Origin: Halobellus rarus
Lineage (GTDB): Archaea > Halobacteriota > Halobacteria > Halobacteriales > Haloferacaceae
Length of the DNA stretch: 64,000 bases
NCBI RefSeq assembly: GCF_024494595.1
Contig: NZ_JANHDI010000004.1
Location: forward strand, 62,001-126,000
Direction: 5' to 3'
The notes beneath the pieces were generated by a model. That model had not been told where the DNA came from. It did not search any database and saw only the letters and a program-made list of their open reading frames with translations. Position 1 is the first letter of the stretch, and every line of letters starts with the position of its first letter. The translations under genes were made by a program, and so were the position numbers. Shown one piece after another: positions 34,038 to 42,545 of this stretch.

Positions 34038-34448
34038 TCAGTCACCCGAAGAGGGGACCGGCTCGGACGGCAGCTGATCTGATACCGTCTGGTAGACCTC
34101 ACCCGCTTCCGACTGCGTGCCGACGATCAGCACCAGCGGGTCGCCGGCCGGCGCGTACACGTCCATCCGCCGTCCCTTCTCGGAGTACCACTGGTCGATC
34201 ACCTCGGCGAGACCGGCCTCGACGAGGTTGTCGAGGTGGTAGCTGGCGTTCTGGATCGAGGTGTCGATCCGATCTGCGAGCTCCGACTGCGTCGCCGGAC
34301 CGCGGTACAGTTCCGTGAGGATCGAACGAGCGACCGTCGAGGACAGCGTGGAGAACACGCTCTCCGACTCGCTGTCGTCGAGATCGACGACCCGTGAGAC
34401 GTGGTCCGGTCGGTCGGCGGTAGTCTCCCGCTGAAGGACGTGACTCAT
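34038..34448 (-). CDS. Winged-helix (ArsR-like) transcriptional regulator
   Basis: 136 residues. The HTH region is at about 28-90 (ESVFSTLSSTVARSILTELYRGPATQSELADRIDTSIQNASYHLDNLVEAGLAE), the form typical of haloarchaeal ArsR-like regulators. A wing and short C-terminal region follow (VIDQWYSEKGRRMDVYAPAGDPLVLIVG), ending in a Ser/Pro-rich tail. The ATG at 34448 was chosen because the preceding in-frame sequence is Arg/Ser-rich. It is followed by the 24-bp tandem repeat region, and the next minus-strand gene upstream is the LolA-like protein. Its target is unknown; it might regulate that LolA/ABC set. Confidence 0.85.
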   Translation of the reverse strand: MSHVLQRETTADRPDHVSRVVDLDDSESESVFSTLSSTVARSILTELYRGPATQSELADRIDTSIQNASYHLDNLVEAGLAEVIDQWYSEKGRRMDVYAPAGDPLVLIVGTQSEAGEVYQTVSDQLPSEPVPSSGD

Positions 34449-34614
34449 ACGTTCCACGTCGGGTCGGATCCCCACAAGCGCACTCACTACGCCCGTAGAT
34501 GACCGGTCCGTTCGCGGGCAACGTGGATTGACCGATGCGGCGACGAGCTCCGACGTCGGTCGGGAGTCAGCACGCACCGTCGATAGGCAGCAACACCGTC
34601 GGCAGGCGGCGTCG

Positions 34615-35691
34615 TTACGTCGACAACCGACCGGCGATCTCGATCGCGCGATCGGTCGATCCCTCGACGACGACCGCAGTCGTCACGCCGTCCTCGGACC
34701 ACGCCGCGACGGAACGGTTCTCAGCGGTGCTCACCGTGACCGTCCGGTTGTCGACCGTCGTCGTGGAGGCGTTCTCCGCCAGCCGATCGAACCGATCGGC
34801 CGCGGTCGTCGAGACGATGCTCACGTTCCCGCCGTCGGTGACGTACCGCTGCGCGACGATCGTCTCGCCCTGACGAACGGTGACCGTCGCCTCCGCGAAG
34901 GTGCCGTCGAGGCGGGGCAGCGTCAGGTCCGTGGCCGACTGCGCGGCCGCGAAGTCGTCGTGGCGCTCGAACGTCGAGAGCGCGACGCGATCGGTCGGCG
35001 GGTCGAACGTGCTGTCGTGGATCGACACGTCGAACGCGGTCGATTCGACGGAGACCACAGTTCGGTTCGTGCCGTCGGTGGCCACCGCGCGGACGACCCG
35101 GTAGTCGTCCTGTGCGACCCACAGGGACGTGGACCCGTCCGCCTCGGGGTGTGTCAGTTCAACCTCGTAGGTATCGACCCCGTCGACCGACGGCGTGCCG
35201 ACGAGCGTCGCCGTGACGTTCGAGGCGTTCACCGTCGGGTGGCCGTGCCGAGACAGACGTTCGCTGTGCTCGCTCGACGTCACGCCCGCGGGGCCGGCGG
35301 GTCGGGCAACCGCTTCCCGGTCACCCTCCGCGAGATCGTCGGCGGACCAGGCGGCCGATCGGTTCGGGCCGACAGCCCAGACGACGCTCCCGTTCGATCC
35401 CACACGGTACGTCGCCCCGTCGTGAGTCACGACCGTGCGGCTCCGGTTGTCGGCGGCGGCGACCTCGACGGTCGCGGTCGTCGACGCGCTCTCGTTTTCG
35501 ATCGTCACCGCGGCCGTCGTCGTGATCGACTCGGCGCTCTCGTAGCGCTCCTCGACGCGGTCGAGCACTTCGTCGCCGGAGGGTTGCTGGAACGGTCCGA
35601 TCGCACCCGTGACGGCTGCCGACCCTGCGAGGGCGAGGGCGACCGCCACGAGGACGACCAGACCGCGACCTCCTCCCAATCGGGAACTCAT
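34615..35691 (-). CDS. LolA-like exported protein
   Basis: 358 residues. The N-terminal hydrophobic segment (about 10-30, GLVVLVAVALALAGSAAVTGAIG) is a signal peptide or anchor. The rest is beta-rich and resembles the LolA/LolB-like fold of lipoprotein-carrier-type proteins (COG2834): repeated strands with LDRVEERYESAESITTTAAVTIENES, then LWVAQDDYRVVRAVATD. A second DUF4179-like segment covers about 230-350. Archaea have no outer membrane, so the role is not lipoprotein sorting to one; binding a lipid or hydrophobic ligand at the cell surface is an inference. It is divergent from a MacB/LolCDE-like ABC transporter 95 bp away. Confidence 0.65.
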   Translation of the reverse strand: MSSRLGGGRGLVVLVAVALALAGSAAVTGAIGPFQQPSGDEVLDRVEERYESAESITTTAAVTIENESASTTATVEVAAADNRSRTVVTHDGATYRVGSNGSVVWAVGPNRSAAWSADDLAEGDREAVARPAGPAGVTSSEHSERLSRHGHPTVNASNVTATLVGTPSVDGVDTYEVELTHPEADGSTSLWVAQDDYRVVRAVATDGTNRTVVSVESTAFDVSIHDSTFDPPTDRVALSTFERHDDFAAAQSATDLTLPRLDGTFAEATVTVRQGETIVAQRYVTDGGNVSIVSTTAADRFDRLAENASTTTVDNRTVTVSTAENRSVAAWSEDGVTTAVVVEGSTDRAIEIAGRLST

Positions 35692-35785
35692 AGGTGCCGG
35701 TTAGGACTGGAAGATGAAGTGTGTTCCTGCGGGCGTTCCCTCTCCCGGACAACGCTGATACGCGTCGCCGTCTAAGTGGGCCCGA

Positions 35786-36487
35786 ATGGGACAGGCAGAC
35801 GCGGACGACGTAGTGACCCTGACGGACGTCCGGAAGACGTACGACCTCGGCGGTACCGTGCAGGCGCTCGGCGGTGTGTCGCTGTCGTTGCCACGCGGAT
35901 CCTACACGGCCGTGATGGGACCGAGCGGCTCCGGGAAGAGCACGCTCTTGAACCTCGTCGGCGGCCTGGATACCCCCTCCGAGGGACGTGTCACCGTCGG
36001 CGGGCGGGACCTCTCGACGGCGACGGAGGCCGAGCGGGCCGCGATCCGCGGGAGCCGGGTCGGGTTCGTCTTCCAGACGTTCAACCTGATGCCTCGGCTC
36101 ACGGCGGTCGAGAACGTCGCGATGCCGCTCGTGTTCGACGGGTGGGACCGAAGCCGACGTCGCGAGCGCGCACGGGAGTTGTTGAGCGAGGTGGGACTCG
36201 GAAACCGACTGGACCACAAGCCGACGGAGCTCAGCGGCGGCCAGCGGCAGCGGGTCGCCATCGCTCGCGCGCTCGCGCCGGACCCGGAGTTGATCCTCGC
36301 CGACGAGCCGACCGGCAACGTCGACACCGAGACCGGCGAACGGATTATGGGCTTGCTCGGAGACCTCCACGCCGACGGGCACACGATTCTGCTCGTCACC
36401 CACGAGCGGCGGATCGCCGAACGCGCCGAGCGGATCGTTCACGTGCGGGACGGTGTCGTCGAGCGGACCGAGGAGTTGATCGACTGA
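35786..36487 (+). CDS. ABC transporter ATP-binding protein (LolD/MacB type)
   Basis: 233 residues, cytoplasmic ATPase. Walker A is GPSGSGKSTLLNL, the Q-loop lies in VFQTFNLMPRLTAVENV, the signature is LSGGQRQRVAIARAL, Walker B is ELILADEPTGNVD, and the H-loop is LLVTHERR. The LTAVENV and PTGNVDTETG patterns are typical of the MacB/LolD/FtsE branch. The last base of its TGA is the first base of the ATG of the permease gene (TGATG), so translation is coupled. Together they form a MacB-like mechanotransmission or export system. Confidence 0.95.
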   Translation: MGQADADDVVTLTDVRKTYDLGGTVQALGGVSLSLPRGSYTAVMGPSGSGKSTLLNLVGGLDTPSEGRVTVGGRDLSTATEAERAAIRGSRVGFVFQTFNLMPRLTAVENVAMPLVFDGWDRSRRRERARELLSEVGLGNRLDHKPTELSGGQRQRVAIARALAPDPELILADEPTGNVDTETGERIMGLLGDLHADGHTILLVTHERRIAERAERIVHVRDGVVERTEELID

Positions 36488-37722
36488 TGGACCCGCGGGA
36501 GTCGTTCACCATCGCGGCCCGGTCGATCCGCTCGCACAAACTCCGGTCGGCGCTGACGGTGATCGGAGTCGTCATCGGAATCGCCTCGGTCGTCGCCTTC
36601 GCGACGTTCGGCGCGAGCGTCGAGTCGGAGATCGTCGGCAGCATCTCCGACTCCGGCGCGAACAACGTCTACGTCCTCGGCCAGCCCGCCGACGAGGAGG
36701 GCTTCGAGCAGGCGCTCCAACCGGTGTTCACCGAGTACGACATCGCCCGGCTGTCGGAGATCCCGGGCGTCGAAGCGGTCATCCCGCGCGGCTCGATCCC
36801 CGCCAACTCTGTGACACACCGCGGCGAGACGGTGTCGATCCAAGGGGCGACCGCGACGACGCCGGCGGCGGTGACGAACGAGACGCTCGTCGCGGGTCGA
36901 AGCTTCCGGAGCGGCGCGGACGAGACCGTTCTCAACCGCGCAGCGGCGGAGACGACGTTCGAGGGGAACGTCACCGTCGGCGACGAGATCACGGTCCGCC
37001 GGACCGACGAGACGTGGAACCTCACCGTCGTCGGGGTCGTCAACGGCACCGCGGGCGAACTGCCGGTGGGCAACTTCGGGCCGCAGCCGCAGTTCTACGT
37101 CCCCGCCGACCCCTATTACCAGGCCGTCGTCGAGAGCCCCGGTGCGAACGCCCGACAGCGCGCGTACCCGCAGCTAACCGTCGTCGCGGTCCCGGCCGAG
37201 ACGCTCGCGGTTACAGAGCGCGTCGAGACGTACCTCCGGGAAGAGTCTGACGCTCGCCACCTCGCGCCCAGCGGCGTCGACCTGGTCGCGCGGACCAGCG
37301 GCGACTTCGCCGAGCAGATCAGCGACGTGATCCAGCAGATCACCCGCTTCGTCACCGGTATCGCCGTCATCGCCCTCGTCGTCGGCGCGATCGGCATCGC
37401 CAACATCATGCTGGTCAGCGTGACCGAACGCACCCGCGAGATCGGGATTATGAAGGCCGTCGGGGCGCGCAACCGCGACGTGATGGAGCTGTTCCTGCTC
37501 GAGGCGACGCTGCTCGGAGCCGTCGGGGCGGTCCTGGGGCTTCCGCTGGGCCTCGCGGTCGGCTGGGCGGCGACCCGCTACGCCGAAGTCGGGTTCGCCT
37601 TCGCGCCGTACTGGTCGGCGCTCGCCGTCCTCGTCGGCGTCCTCGTCGGCGTGGTCGCCGGGCTCTACCCCGCGTGGCGGGCGGCCCGGGTCGATCCGAT
37701 CGACGCGCTGCGGTACGAGTGA
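36487..37722 (+). CDS. ABC transporter permease (MacB/FtsX/LolE type)
   Basis: 411 residues. One N-terminal membrane helix (about 20-43, LRSALTVIGVVIGIASVVAF) precedes a large extracellular MacB-type core domain of about 230 residues (NVYVLGQPADEEGFEQALQP ... ASDVIQ region). Three C-terminal helices (ITRFVTGIAVIALVVGAIGIA, LEATLLGAVGAVLGLPLGLAVG and LAVLVGVLVGVVAGLYPAWRA) contain the family motif VTERTREIGIMKAVGA. This is the standard layout of type VII ABC permeases, which move substrates outside the membrane by mechanical coupling. The gene partner is the ATPase just upstream, and a LolA-like protein lies divergently. Confidence 0.93.
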   Translation: MDPRESFTIAARSIRSHKLRSALTVIGVVIGIASVVAFATFGASVESEIVGSISDSGANNVYVLGQPADEEGFEQALQPVFTEYDIARLSEIPGVEAVIPRGSIPANSVTHRGETVSIQGATATTPAAVTNETLVAGRSFRSGADETVLNRAAAETTFEGNVTVGDEITVRRTDETWNLTVVGVVNGTAGELPVGNFGPQPQFYVPADPYYQAVVESPGANARQRAYPQLTVVAVPAETLAVTERVETYLREESDARHLAPSGVDLVARTSGDFAEQISDVIQQITRFVTGIAVIALVVGAIGIANIMLVSVTERTREIGIMKAVGARNRDVMELFLLEATLLGAVGAVLGLPLGLAVGWAATRYAEVGFAFAPYWSALAVLVGVLVGVVAGLYPAWRAARVDPIDALRYE

Positions 37723-37782
37723 CGTCTTTGAGGCGACTTTCGAGGGAAGTTTCCGCCGTGTCCGAAAATAGTACGCGTGTTG

Positions 37783-38433
37783 CTAGACGGCTGTCGCGGA
37801 GAGGCTCAGGCTCCCCGAGATCTCGTCTGTCGTCGTGCCTTCCAGTGCGTTGACGATGAACGAGAGTCCGATCGATTCGCCGGTGGCCAACTGAGCGTCC
37901 AGTTGGCCGGTTATCGGACTCGTCGCGAGTCCCTCCCGTGAACCGCTACCGCCCTGGGAGGACTGCAGCTCGAAGGCGTACTCGGTACCGCCATCGATGT
38001 CGTCGTTCAGCTCGAAGTCGATCGTGATCGAGAGGTCTTCGGCGGACTGGTTCACGACGGCCAACGCTGATTCGAGGGAGTCCTGGCCATCGCTCATATC
38101 AGAGGGATCGTCGTCCGTGACCACGGAGAACGTGTCGCCCGTGATGTCGCTCACGTCGTCGTCGGTGACGAACGCGCCGAACTGATAGACCGAGCTGACG
38201 TTCACGCCGGGATCACCGTCGCCGAGCGAGACGGTCAGTTCGCCGCCACTACTCATTCGAACCCCCGCGATCGCCTCGTTGGCGACCAGTCCGATCAGCC
38301 CGTCGCTGTCGTCGACGACCTCGATCTTCGACCGCCGGGAGACCTCCGCAGCACCGAACGCCCCGGTACCGGAGGCTAGCGCTCCCGTACCGACCAGTGC
38401 TCCCAGCCCGGCCAAGACGTCACGTCGGTTCAT
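37783..38433 (-). CDS. Secreted protein, paralogue 1 of a three-member family
   Basis: 216 residues. The N-terminus MNRRDVLAGLGALVGTGALAS is a Tat-like signal followed by GTGAFGAAEVSRRSKIEVVDD, a motif shared with the next gene and partly with the protein at 40214. The body is acidic and beta-rich (FTDDDVSDITGDTFSVV), without enzyme motifs. It resembles the DUF1102-like/camelysin-like secreted proteins of haloarchaea, thought to be surface or matrix components. It lies 21 bp from the paralogue gene at 38455 on the same strand, so the pair is probably one transcript. Function unknown. Confidence 0.7.
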   Translation of the reverse strand: MNRRDVLAGLGALVGTGALASGTGAFGAAEVSRRSKIEVVDDSDGLIGLVANEAIAGVRMSSGGELTVSLGDGDPGVNVSSVYQFGAFVTDDDVSDITGDTFSVVTDDDPSDMSDGQDSLESALAVVNQSAEDLSITIDFELNDDIDGGTEYAFELQSSQGGSGSREGLATSPITGQLDAQLATGESIGLSFIVNALEGTTTDEISGSLSLSATAV

Positions 38434-38454
38434 AGTTGAATCCCCGTGGTGGAG

Positions 38455-39186
38455 TTACTGATCAGCGGTGCTGAAATCGTCGTGACTCCCCGCGCGGACA
38501 GTGATATCGCCGTCCAGATCGTCACCTGTATCCGCGTCGCCGACGACGACGAGGAGGCTGATCTTGACGTCCTTCCCCGAATCGACGTCTGTCGAGTAGT
38601 CAGTGTCGTCGGAGTAGATGATACTCGCCTCCCGAGCATCGGGCGTCGCCGACGCGATGAGTGCGCTCGTCTGCTCCGAGTCATCTTGCCCCTCCTCGTA
38701 CTGAGAGACCATATACACTTCAGCTTCCGACGGGAAATCTTCATTGGCCTCGTACGCCACTTCTATTGCTTGGTCCGACCCGGACTGGTTGAGCAGTTTG
38801 AACGCGTAGTGGTCCTCAATGTCACTGTCCGTGTCGATTGCGACATCCTCAACGGTGGTATCCAGCGTCGGGTTTCCAGGGACTTCGTCGAGGTTGCCGA
38901 TTCCCCCGAGTCCACCAACTTGGTACTTCGAATTCGGATTGACACCATCTCCGGGCCCATCCGGGTTGAAGTTGATGACGAGTTCGTTGTCGTTGGAGCC
39001 CCCATCATTCGAGACGAGTTCGCTGTCGCCTGCTTCAAGACCGATCAGCCCGTTCGTGTCATCCACGACACCGATGTTCGCTTCCCGACCGTCGAGTTCC
39101 GCGGCAGTGAACGCGCCTGTCCCCATCGCGGCCGCGCTTCCTGAAGCCAATGCACCGAGTCCGATCACGAATTTGCGTCGTTCCAT
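38455..39186 (-). CDS. Secreted protein, paralogue 2 of a three-member family
   Basis: 243 residues, related to the downstream gene over the N-terminal half. The signal segment MERRKFVIGLGALASGSAAAM has an ERRKF twin-arginine-like motif and is followed by GTGAFTAAELDGREANIGVV and the shared DDTNGLIGLEAG motif. The body is acidic and Gly/Ser/Asp-rich. It may form a surface or matrix layer with its neighbour. The 446-bp region upstream (to 39632) contains the divergent regulator gene start. The ATG at 39186 gives the full signal peptide; an earlier in-frame reading has no such signal. Confidence 0.7.
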   Translation of the reverse strand: MERRKFVIGLGALASGSAAAMGTGAFTAAELDGREANIGVVDDTNGLIGLEAGDSELVSNDGGSNDNELVINFNPDGPGDGVNPNSKYQVGGLGGIGNLDEVPGNPTLDTTVEDVAIDTDSDIEDHYAFKLLNQSGSDQAIEVAYEANEDFPSEAEVYMVSQYEEGQDDSEQTSALIASATPDAREASIIYSDDTDYSTDVDSGKDVKISLLVVVGDADTGDDLDGDITVRAGSHDDFSTADQ

Positions 39187-39632
39187 AGCGTATCTCACCT
39201 GTGTTGGCACCCCCGCGACCCGCCGTCCGGGCCGGGAGTGCTCACCTGATCCATAGGGAGGATGGTACTTCGTTATGAGATTCTCGACACGAGAGCGAGA
39301 CTGTCTCGATGAATAGCGTGTGTGTCTCGATACGCCGAAGGGACGTCTCGCTGTCGACATCAGGACGACCCTGAAACGTTATAGCCGCCGCCTATAGCCG
39401 TTCAGGACCTCGTCTCGTGAGAAGCTGTGACCTAGAGGCGTTGCTTCAAATTTCACCGTGAATTCAGGCCGCCCCTTCGCGATCGATAGAGATCGACTAT
39501 TCGTATCAGATCTTTGAACCTGACCAGTTAACTATCCAACCTATTTATGATGTCTCCTCTCACACATTTGACCGAAATAGCCGGCCCGGGGTGGGGACCC
39601 ACCGGCGAACGAAACAAGGGAGGATCACAACA
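39187..39632. other. Divergent intergenic region with promoter features
   Basis: This 446-bp stretch separates the paralogue-2 gene (minus) from the DUF7344-type gene (plus). It contains TATA-like CTATTTATGA at 39541-39550 and a Shine-Dalgarno-like GGAGG at 39619-39623, nine bases before the ATG at 39633, so the plus-strand gene seems to have a leader. Other repeats of GTCTCGA-type words around 39270-39350 may be operators, but I cannot assign them. Confidence 0.45.
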
Positions 39633-40217
39633 ATGCTATCTGCCATCACTACAGGGAAGCAGTCGGCGGTGAACGGAGGTGACCTATCGGAAGACGACAT
39701 CTTCGAAGTGCTGTCGAATCGGCGGCGACGCTACGTCGTCCACGCGCTCAAACGCGCCCAGGAGCCGGTCGAGATCGCCGACCTCTCCACGCACGTGACC
39801 GCGTGGGAGGTCGATATCGACCCGGAGGACGTCCGCTACGAGGACCGTCGGAACGTGTACAGCACGTTGCAGCGCACGCACCTGCCGAAGATGGAGGAGA
39901 AGAATCTCGTGACGATCGACGAAGAGGAGAACCTCGTCCGAGCGACGGACAGGCTGGAAGACCTGGACATCTACGTCGAGGTTCTCCAGAGCACGGAGAT
40001 CCCGTGGAGTCTCTACTACGTGGGGCTCGCGGGCATCGCCCTCTCACTCCTGCTCGCGGTCGCGACCGGCACGCCGGGATTCGCGACGCTCGCGCCGATC
40101 GACGTCGGGGCGTTCATCGCCACCGCCTTCGGGGTGTCCTCGATCGTTCACTACGTCGTCGGAAAGCGGACCCGTCTCGGGACGTCCGAACGACCGCCCG
40201 AACTCCGGCAGATATGA
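39633..40217 (+). CDS. DUF7344-type regulator with C-terminal membrane helices
   Basis: 194 residues. The N-terminal winged-helix domain reads EDDIFEVLSNRRRRYVVHALKRAQEPVEIADLSTHVTAW ... VYSTLQRTHLPKMEEKNLVTIDE, as in haloarchaeal DUF7344 proteins. The C-terminal third has two membrane helices (IPWSLYYVGLAGIALSLLLAV and IDVGAFIATAFGVSSIVHYVVG). A membrane-tethered DNA-binding protein is the natural reading. Its stop overlaps the ATG of the secreted-protein gene at 40214 (ATGA), so these two are translationally coupled. It is divergent from the two paralogues and probably controls them. Confidence 0.8.
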   Translation: MLSAITTGKQSAVNGGDLSEDDIFEVLSNRRRRYVVHALKRAQEPVEIADLSTHVTAWEVDIDPEDVRYEDRRNVYSTLQRTHLPKMEEKNLVTIDEEENLVRATDRLEDLDIYVEVLQSTEIPWSLYYVGLAGIALSLLLAVATGTPGFATLAPIDVGAFIATAFGVSSIVHYVVGKRTRLGTSERPPELRQI

Positions 40218-41095
40218 CCCGGACCATCCGGAAACCACCGACGCGACGTATGAGCGCGCTCCGCACGCTGAGCCTCGTGCTCGCGTTCACCGCGGCCGTC
40301 GGACTCGTGTTCGGGACGGCCGGGTTCACGGCGGTCAACGCCGACCGCGGCCTCGCCGTCAACGTGACCGACGACGACTCGGCCTACCTCGGATACGAAC
40401 CGCTCGCGGACGAAGTCCGTGACGACGAATCCACCGCCGTCGTCGAGTACCACAATCAGTTCGGCCAGGACCTCGATACGTTCGGCGTCAACGTCTCGAT
40501 CGTCAACGCCGAGAGCGGGGCGACGATCGAGTCTGTCGACGCTCCCGACCGCCTCGGTGGGGGCGCAGCGGACACCGTCGACGTCACCCTCGATTGCCCG
40601 ACCGAAGAGGACGTCACGCTCCTGTTCGAGGCCGACGGGGGCGGTGGCGGGGTGAGCGTCTCCCTCGACCGCGTACACGCGGTCACGTGTCTCCCGGGCG
40701 ATACCAGCGTGACCGGAGTCAGGTTCGACGGTGCCGGAAACGCGGAGATCGAGACTCAGGGTGGCGACGGGCGCATCCCCGCGCGGGTGTGGCTCGCCGA
40801 AAAGCCGCCGGAAAAAGAGGTGACGGAACTCTCGGTCGTGACGCTCGACGGCGACGAGAAGCTCGAAACCGGCGTCCCGGTCCGTCCGCAGGTCAACCGG
40901 ACTCCCGACGACTGGACCATCGTGGCCATCGAGTCCCCCGACGCGGACGTCGCGTACGTCCACCCAGGGTGGAACGCCGGCGTCTACGACACGCCGAAGT
41001 CGGGCAGCGGCGTCGCCTACGGAGATCTGCCGCTGGACGAGCATTCCCTGTTGAACGCGTCCGTCACGAACGGCAGCGTCGGTCGGAGCGAATAG
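40214..41095 (+). CDS. Secreted protein, more distant member of the paralogue family
   Basis: 293 residues from the ATG that overlaps the previous stop; an alternative ATG at 40250 gives 281. A basic n-region and helix (ALRTLSLVLAFTAAVGLVFG) form the signal. The mature part begins TAGFTAVNADRGLAVNVTDDDS and carries AYLGYEP. The order [GT-x2-F-x-A], then V-x-V-x-DD, then [L-x-G] matches the two divergent paralogues. The rest is beta-rich with a cysteine pair (LDCPTEED and AVTCLPGD) that could form a disulfide outside the cell. A surface or matrix role is likely but unproven. The coupling to the regulator suggests co-regulation. Confidence 0.7.
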   Translation: MTRTIRKPPTRRMSALRTLSLVLAFTAAVGLVFGTAGFTAVNADRGLAVNVTDDDSAYLGYEPLADEVRDDESTAVVEYHNQFGQDLDTFGVNVSIVNAESGATIESVDAPDRLGGGAADTVDVTLDCPTEEDVTLLFEADGGGGGVSVSLDRVHAVTCLPGDTSVTGVRFDGAGNAEIETQGGDGRIPARVWLAEKPPEKEVTELSVVTLDGDEKLETGVPVRPQVNRTPDDWTIVAIESPDADVAYVHPGWNAGVYDTPKSGSGVAYGDLPLDEHSLLNASVTNGSVGRSE

Positions 41096-41317
41096 GGACG
41101 ATATCGCCTCCGCCGGTGCGGCTCCCGTCGGGGCTGAGATCGCCGGGCGTGCCGAGGGCTAAGATCGCCGAGCGTACCGAGTAATCCGAGACGTGAGTTC
41201 CGCCGTCGAAATTCTCACCGCGTAGAGGTTTCGATCCATCTCCGGGGCCTTTGGTAACTAATTGTAACCGGGTCACCATACGTAACCATTAGGTGGCTGT
41301 AGGAGGTACACGTTCGT

Positions 41318-41695
41318 ATGTCGAAAAGCGGGGAGCCTTCCGACGCCGAGGTGAAGCTCGAAGTGTGGTGTGCGGGCGAGGAGTGGTGTCCGGTGACGAC
41401 GACGTCGTCGCTCATTGGAAAGAAGTGGCATCCGGTGATCGTCCACCGTCTCCTGGAGCACGGCCCCAGCGGGTTCAACGAACTCAAGAAGAACGTCGAC
41501 GGCATCTCCAGTAAGGTCCTCTCGGACAGCCTCGAAGACCTCGGCGAGAAGCAACTCGTCGACAGGGAGATCATCAGCGAGAAGCCGGTCCGGGTCCAGT
41601 ACTCGCTGACGGGACACGGCCGCTCGCTCGAGCCGGTGATCTACGCGATGCGGGACTGGGGGCTCGAACACCTCACGGAGCCGTCCGACGAGTAG
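41318..41695 (+). CDS. HxlR-family transcriptional regulator
   Basis: 125 residues. The winged-helix domain includes the typical HxlR block: TTSSLIGKKWHPVIVHRLLEHGPSGFNELKKNVDGISSKVLSDSLEDL. It ends with YSLTGHGRSLEPVIYAMRDWG. An N-terminal cysteine-containing stretch (WCAGEEWCPVTTT) may sense redox or electrophiles, as in HypR/YodB-type members. It stands alone before the convergent NAD(P)HX epimerase gene; no partner enzyme is adjacent. Confidence 0.9.
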   Translation: MSKSGEPSDAEVKLEVWCAGEEWCPVTTTSSLIGKKWHPVIVHRLLEHGPSGFNELKKNVDGISSKVLSDSLEDLGEKQLVDREIISEKPVRVQYSLTGHGRSLEPVIYAMRDWGLEHLTEPSDE

Positions 41696-41723
41696 GTGTC
41701 GGAATCCCCAGAGAGCCGCCGGA

Positions 41724-42440
41724 TCAAGCGCGCAACCCCACCCAGAAACCTCGACCAAAGGGGTTCTCGTACTCGATTTCGAGCCGGTCGTAGACCGCCC
41801 GCGGGATCCCGAGATCGGCGAGAAAGACCGTTTCGGCGCGATCCCGCAGCCCGGTCTTCGGAAGCCCCAGCGTGACGGTGCGGTCGGGATCGACCGCGTC
41901 ACCCAGCGTCTCTCCGGTCGTCGCGTCGACGCCGGAGGGCACGTCGAGCGAGACCGCCGGCGCGCCGTGTCGGTTCACCGCTCGGATCAGTTCGTCCGCC
42001 GGTTCGCGGACCGGCCCGGTGAGTCCGTACCCGATGAGCGCGTCGACCACGACGTCGGCCGAGTCGTTCTCGGAGACGAAACCGGGACCGACGTGGGTCG
42101 GGACTCCCATCTGCTGGAGGATACGGTGCTGCTGGGCGGCGGCACCGGTCAGTTCGTCGGGGTCGCGGTCCAGCACGAGCGACACGTCGACCTCGCGGTT
42201 CGCGAGATGGCGAGCACAGGCCAGCCCGCCGCCGTTGCCTCCGTTCCCAGCGACGACGAGGGCCGAACCGCCGCCGACGCGGAGGACGTGGAAAGCGAGG
42301 GTTCGACCCGCGTGCTCCATCATCTGGAGGAGTTCGATTCCGACGTCGTCGACGGCGACGCGGTCGACGCGCCGCATCGTCTCCGCGGTCACTGCCGGGA
42401 CTGGGGTTCCGGTCGACGTGTGAAACCGCCCCGTTGCCAT
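41724..42440 (-). CDS. nnrE: NAD(P)H-hydrate epimerase, stand-alone domain
   Basis: 238 residues of the YjeF N-terminal/NnrE family, which epimerises damaged R-NADHX/NADPHX so that dehydratase can repair it. Key elements: PVPAVTAETMRRVDRVAVDDVGIELLQMMEHAG near the N-terminus, the glycine-rich VVAGNGGNGGGLACARHLA loop, DVVVDALIGYGLTGPVR and VSLDVPSGVDATTG. Many bacterial and archaeal proteins fuse this domain to the ADP-dependent dehydratase; here the dehydratase domain is absent and must be encoded elsewhere. The ATG at 42440 was chosen as the start of conserved sequence. Confidence 0.85.
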   Translation of the reverse strand: MATGRFHTSTGTPVPAVTAETMRRVDRVAVDDVGIELLQMMEHAGRTLAFHVLRVGGGSALVVAGNGGNGGGLACARHLANREVDVSLVLDRDPDELTGAAAQQHRILQQMGVPTHVGPGFVSENDSADVVVDALIGYGLTGPVREPADELIRAVNRHGAPAVSLDVPSGVDATTGETLGDAVDPDRTVTLGLPKTGLRDRAETVFLADLGIPRAVYDRLEIEYENPFGRGFWVGLRA

Positions 42441-42545
42441 ACTCGTCGTTCCGGGCGCGGTCGATAAAACGCTGTGTCCGTCGGGGACTACCGCCGAATC
42501 CGACGGGCGAAACCTTCGTATGCGGGCGATCACGTATCGAACACG

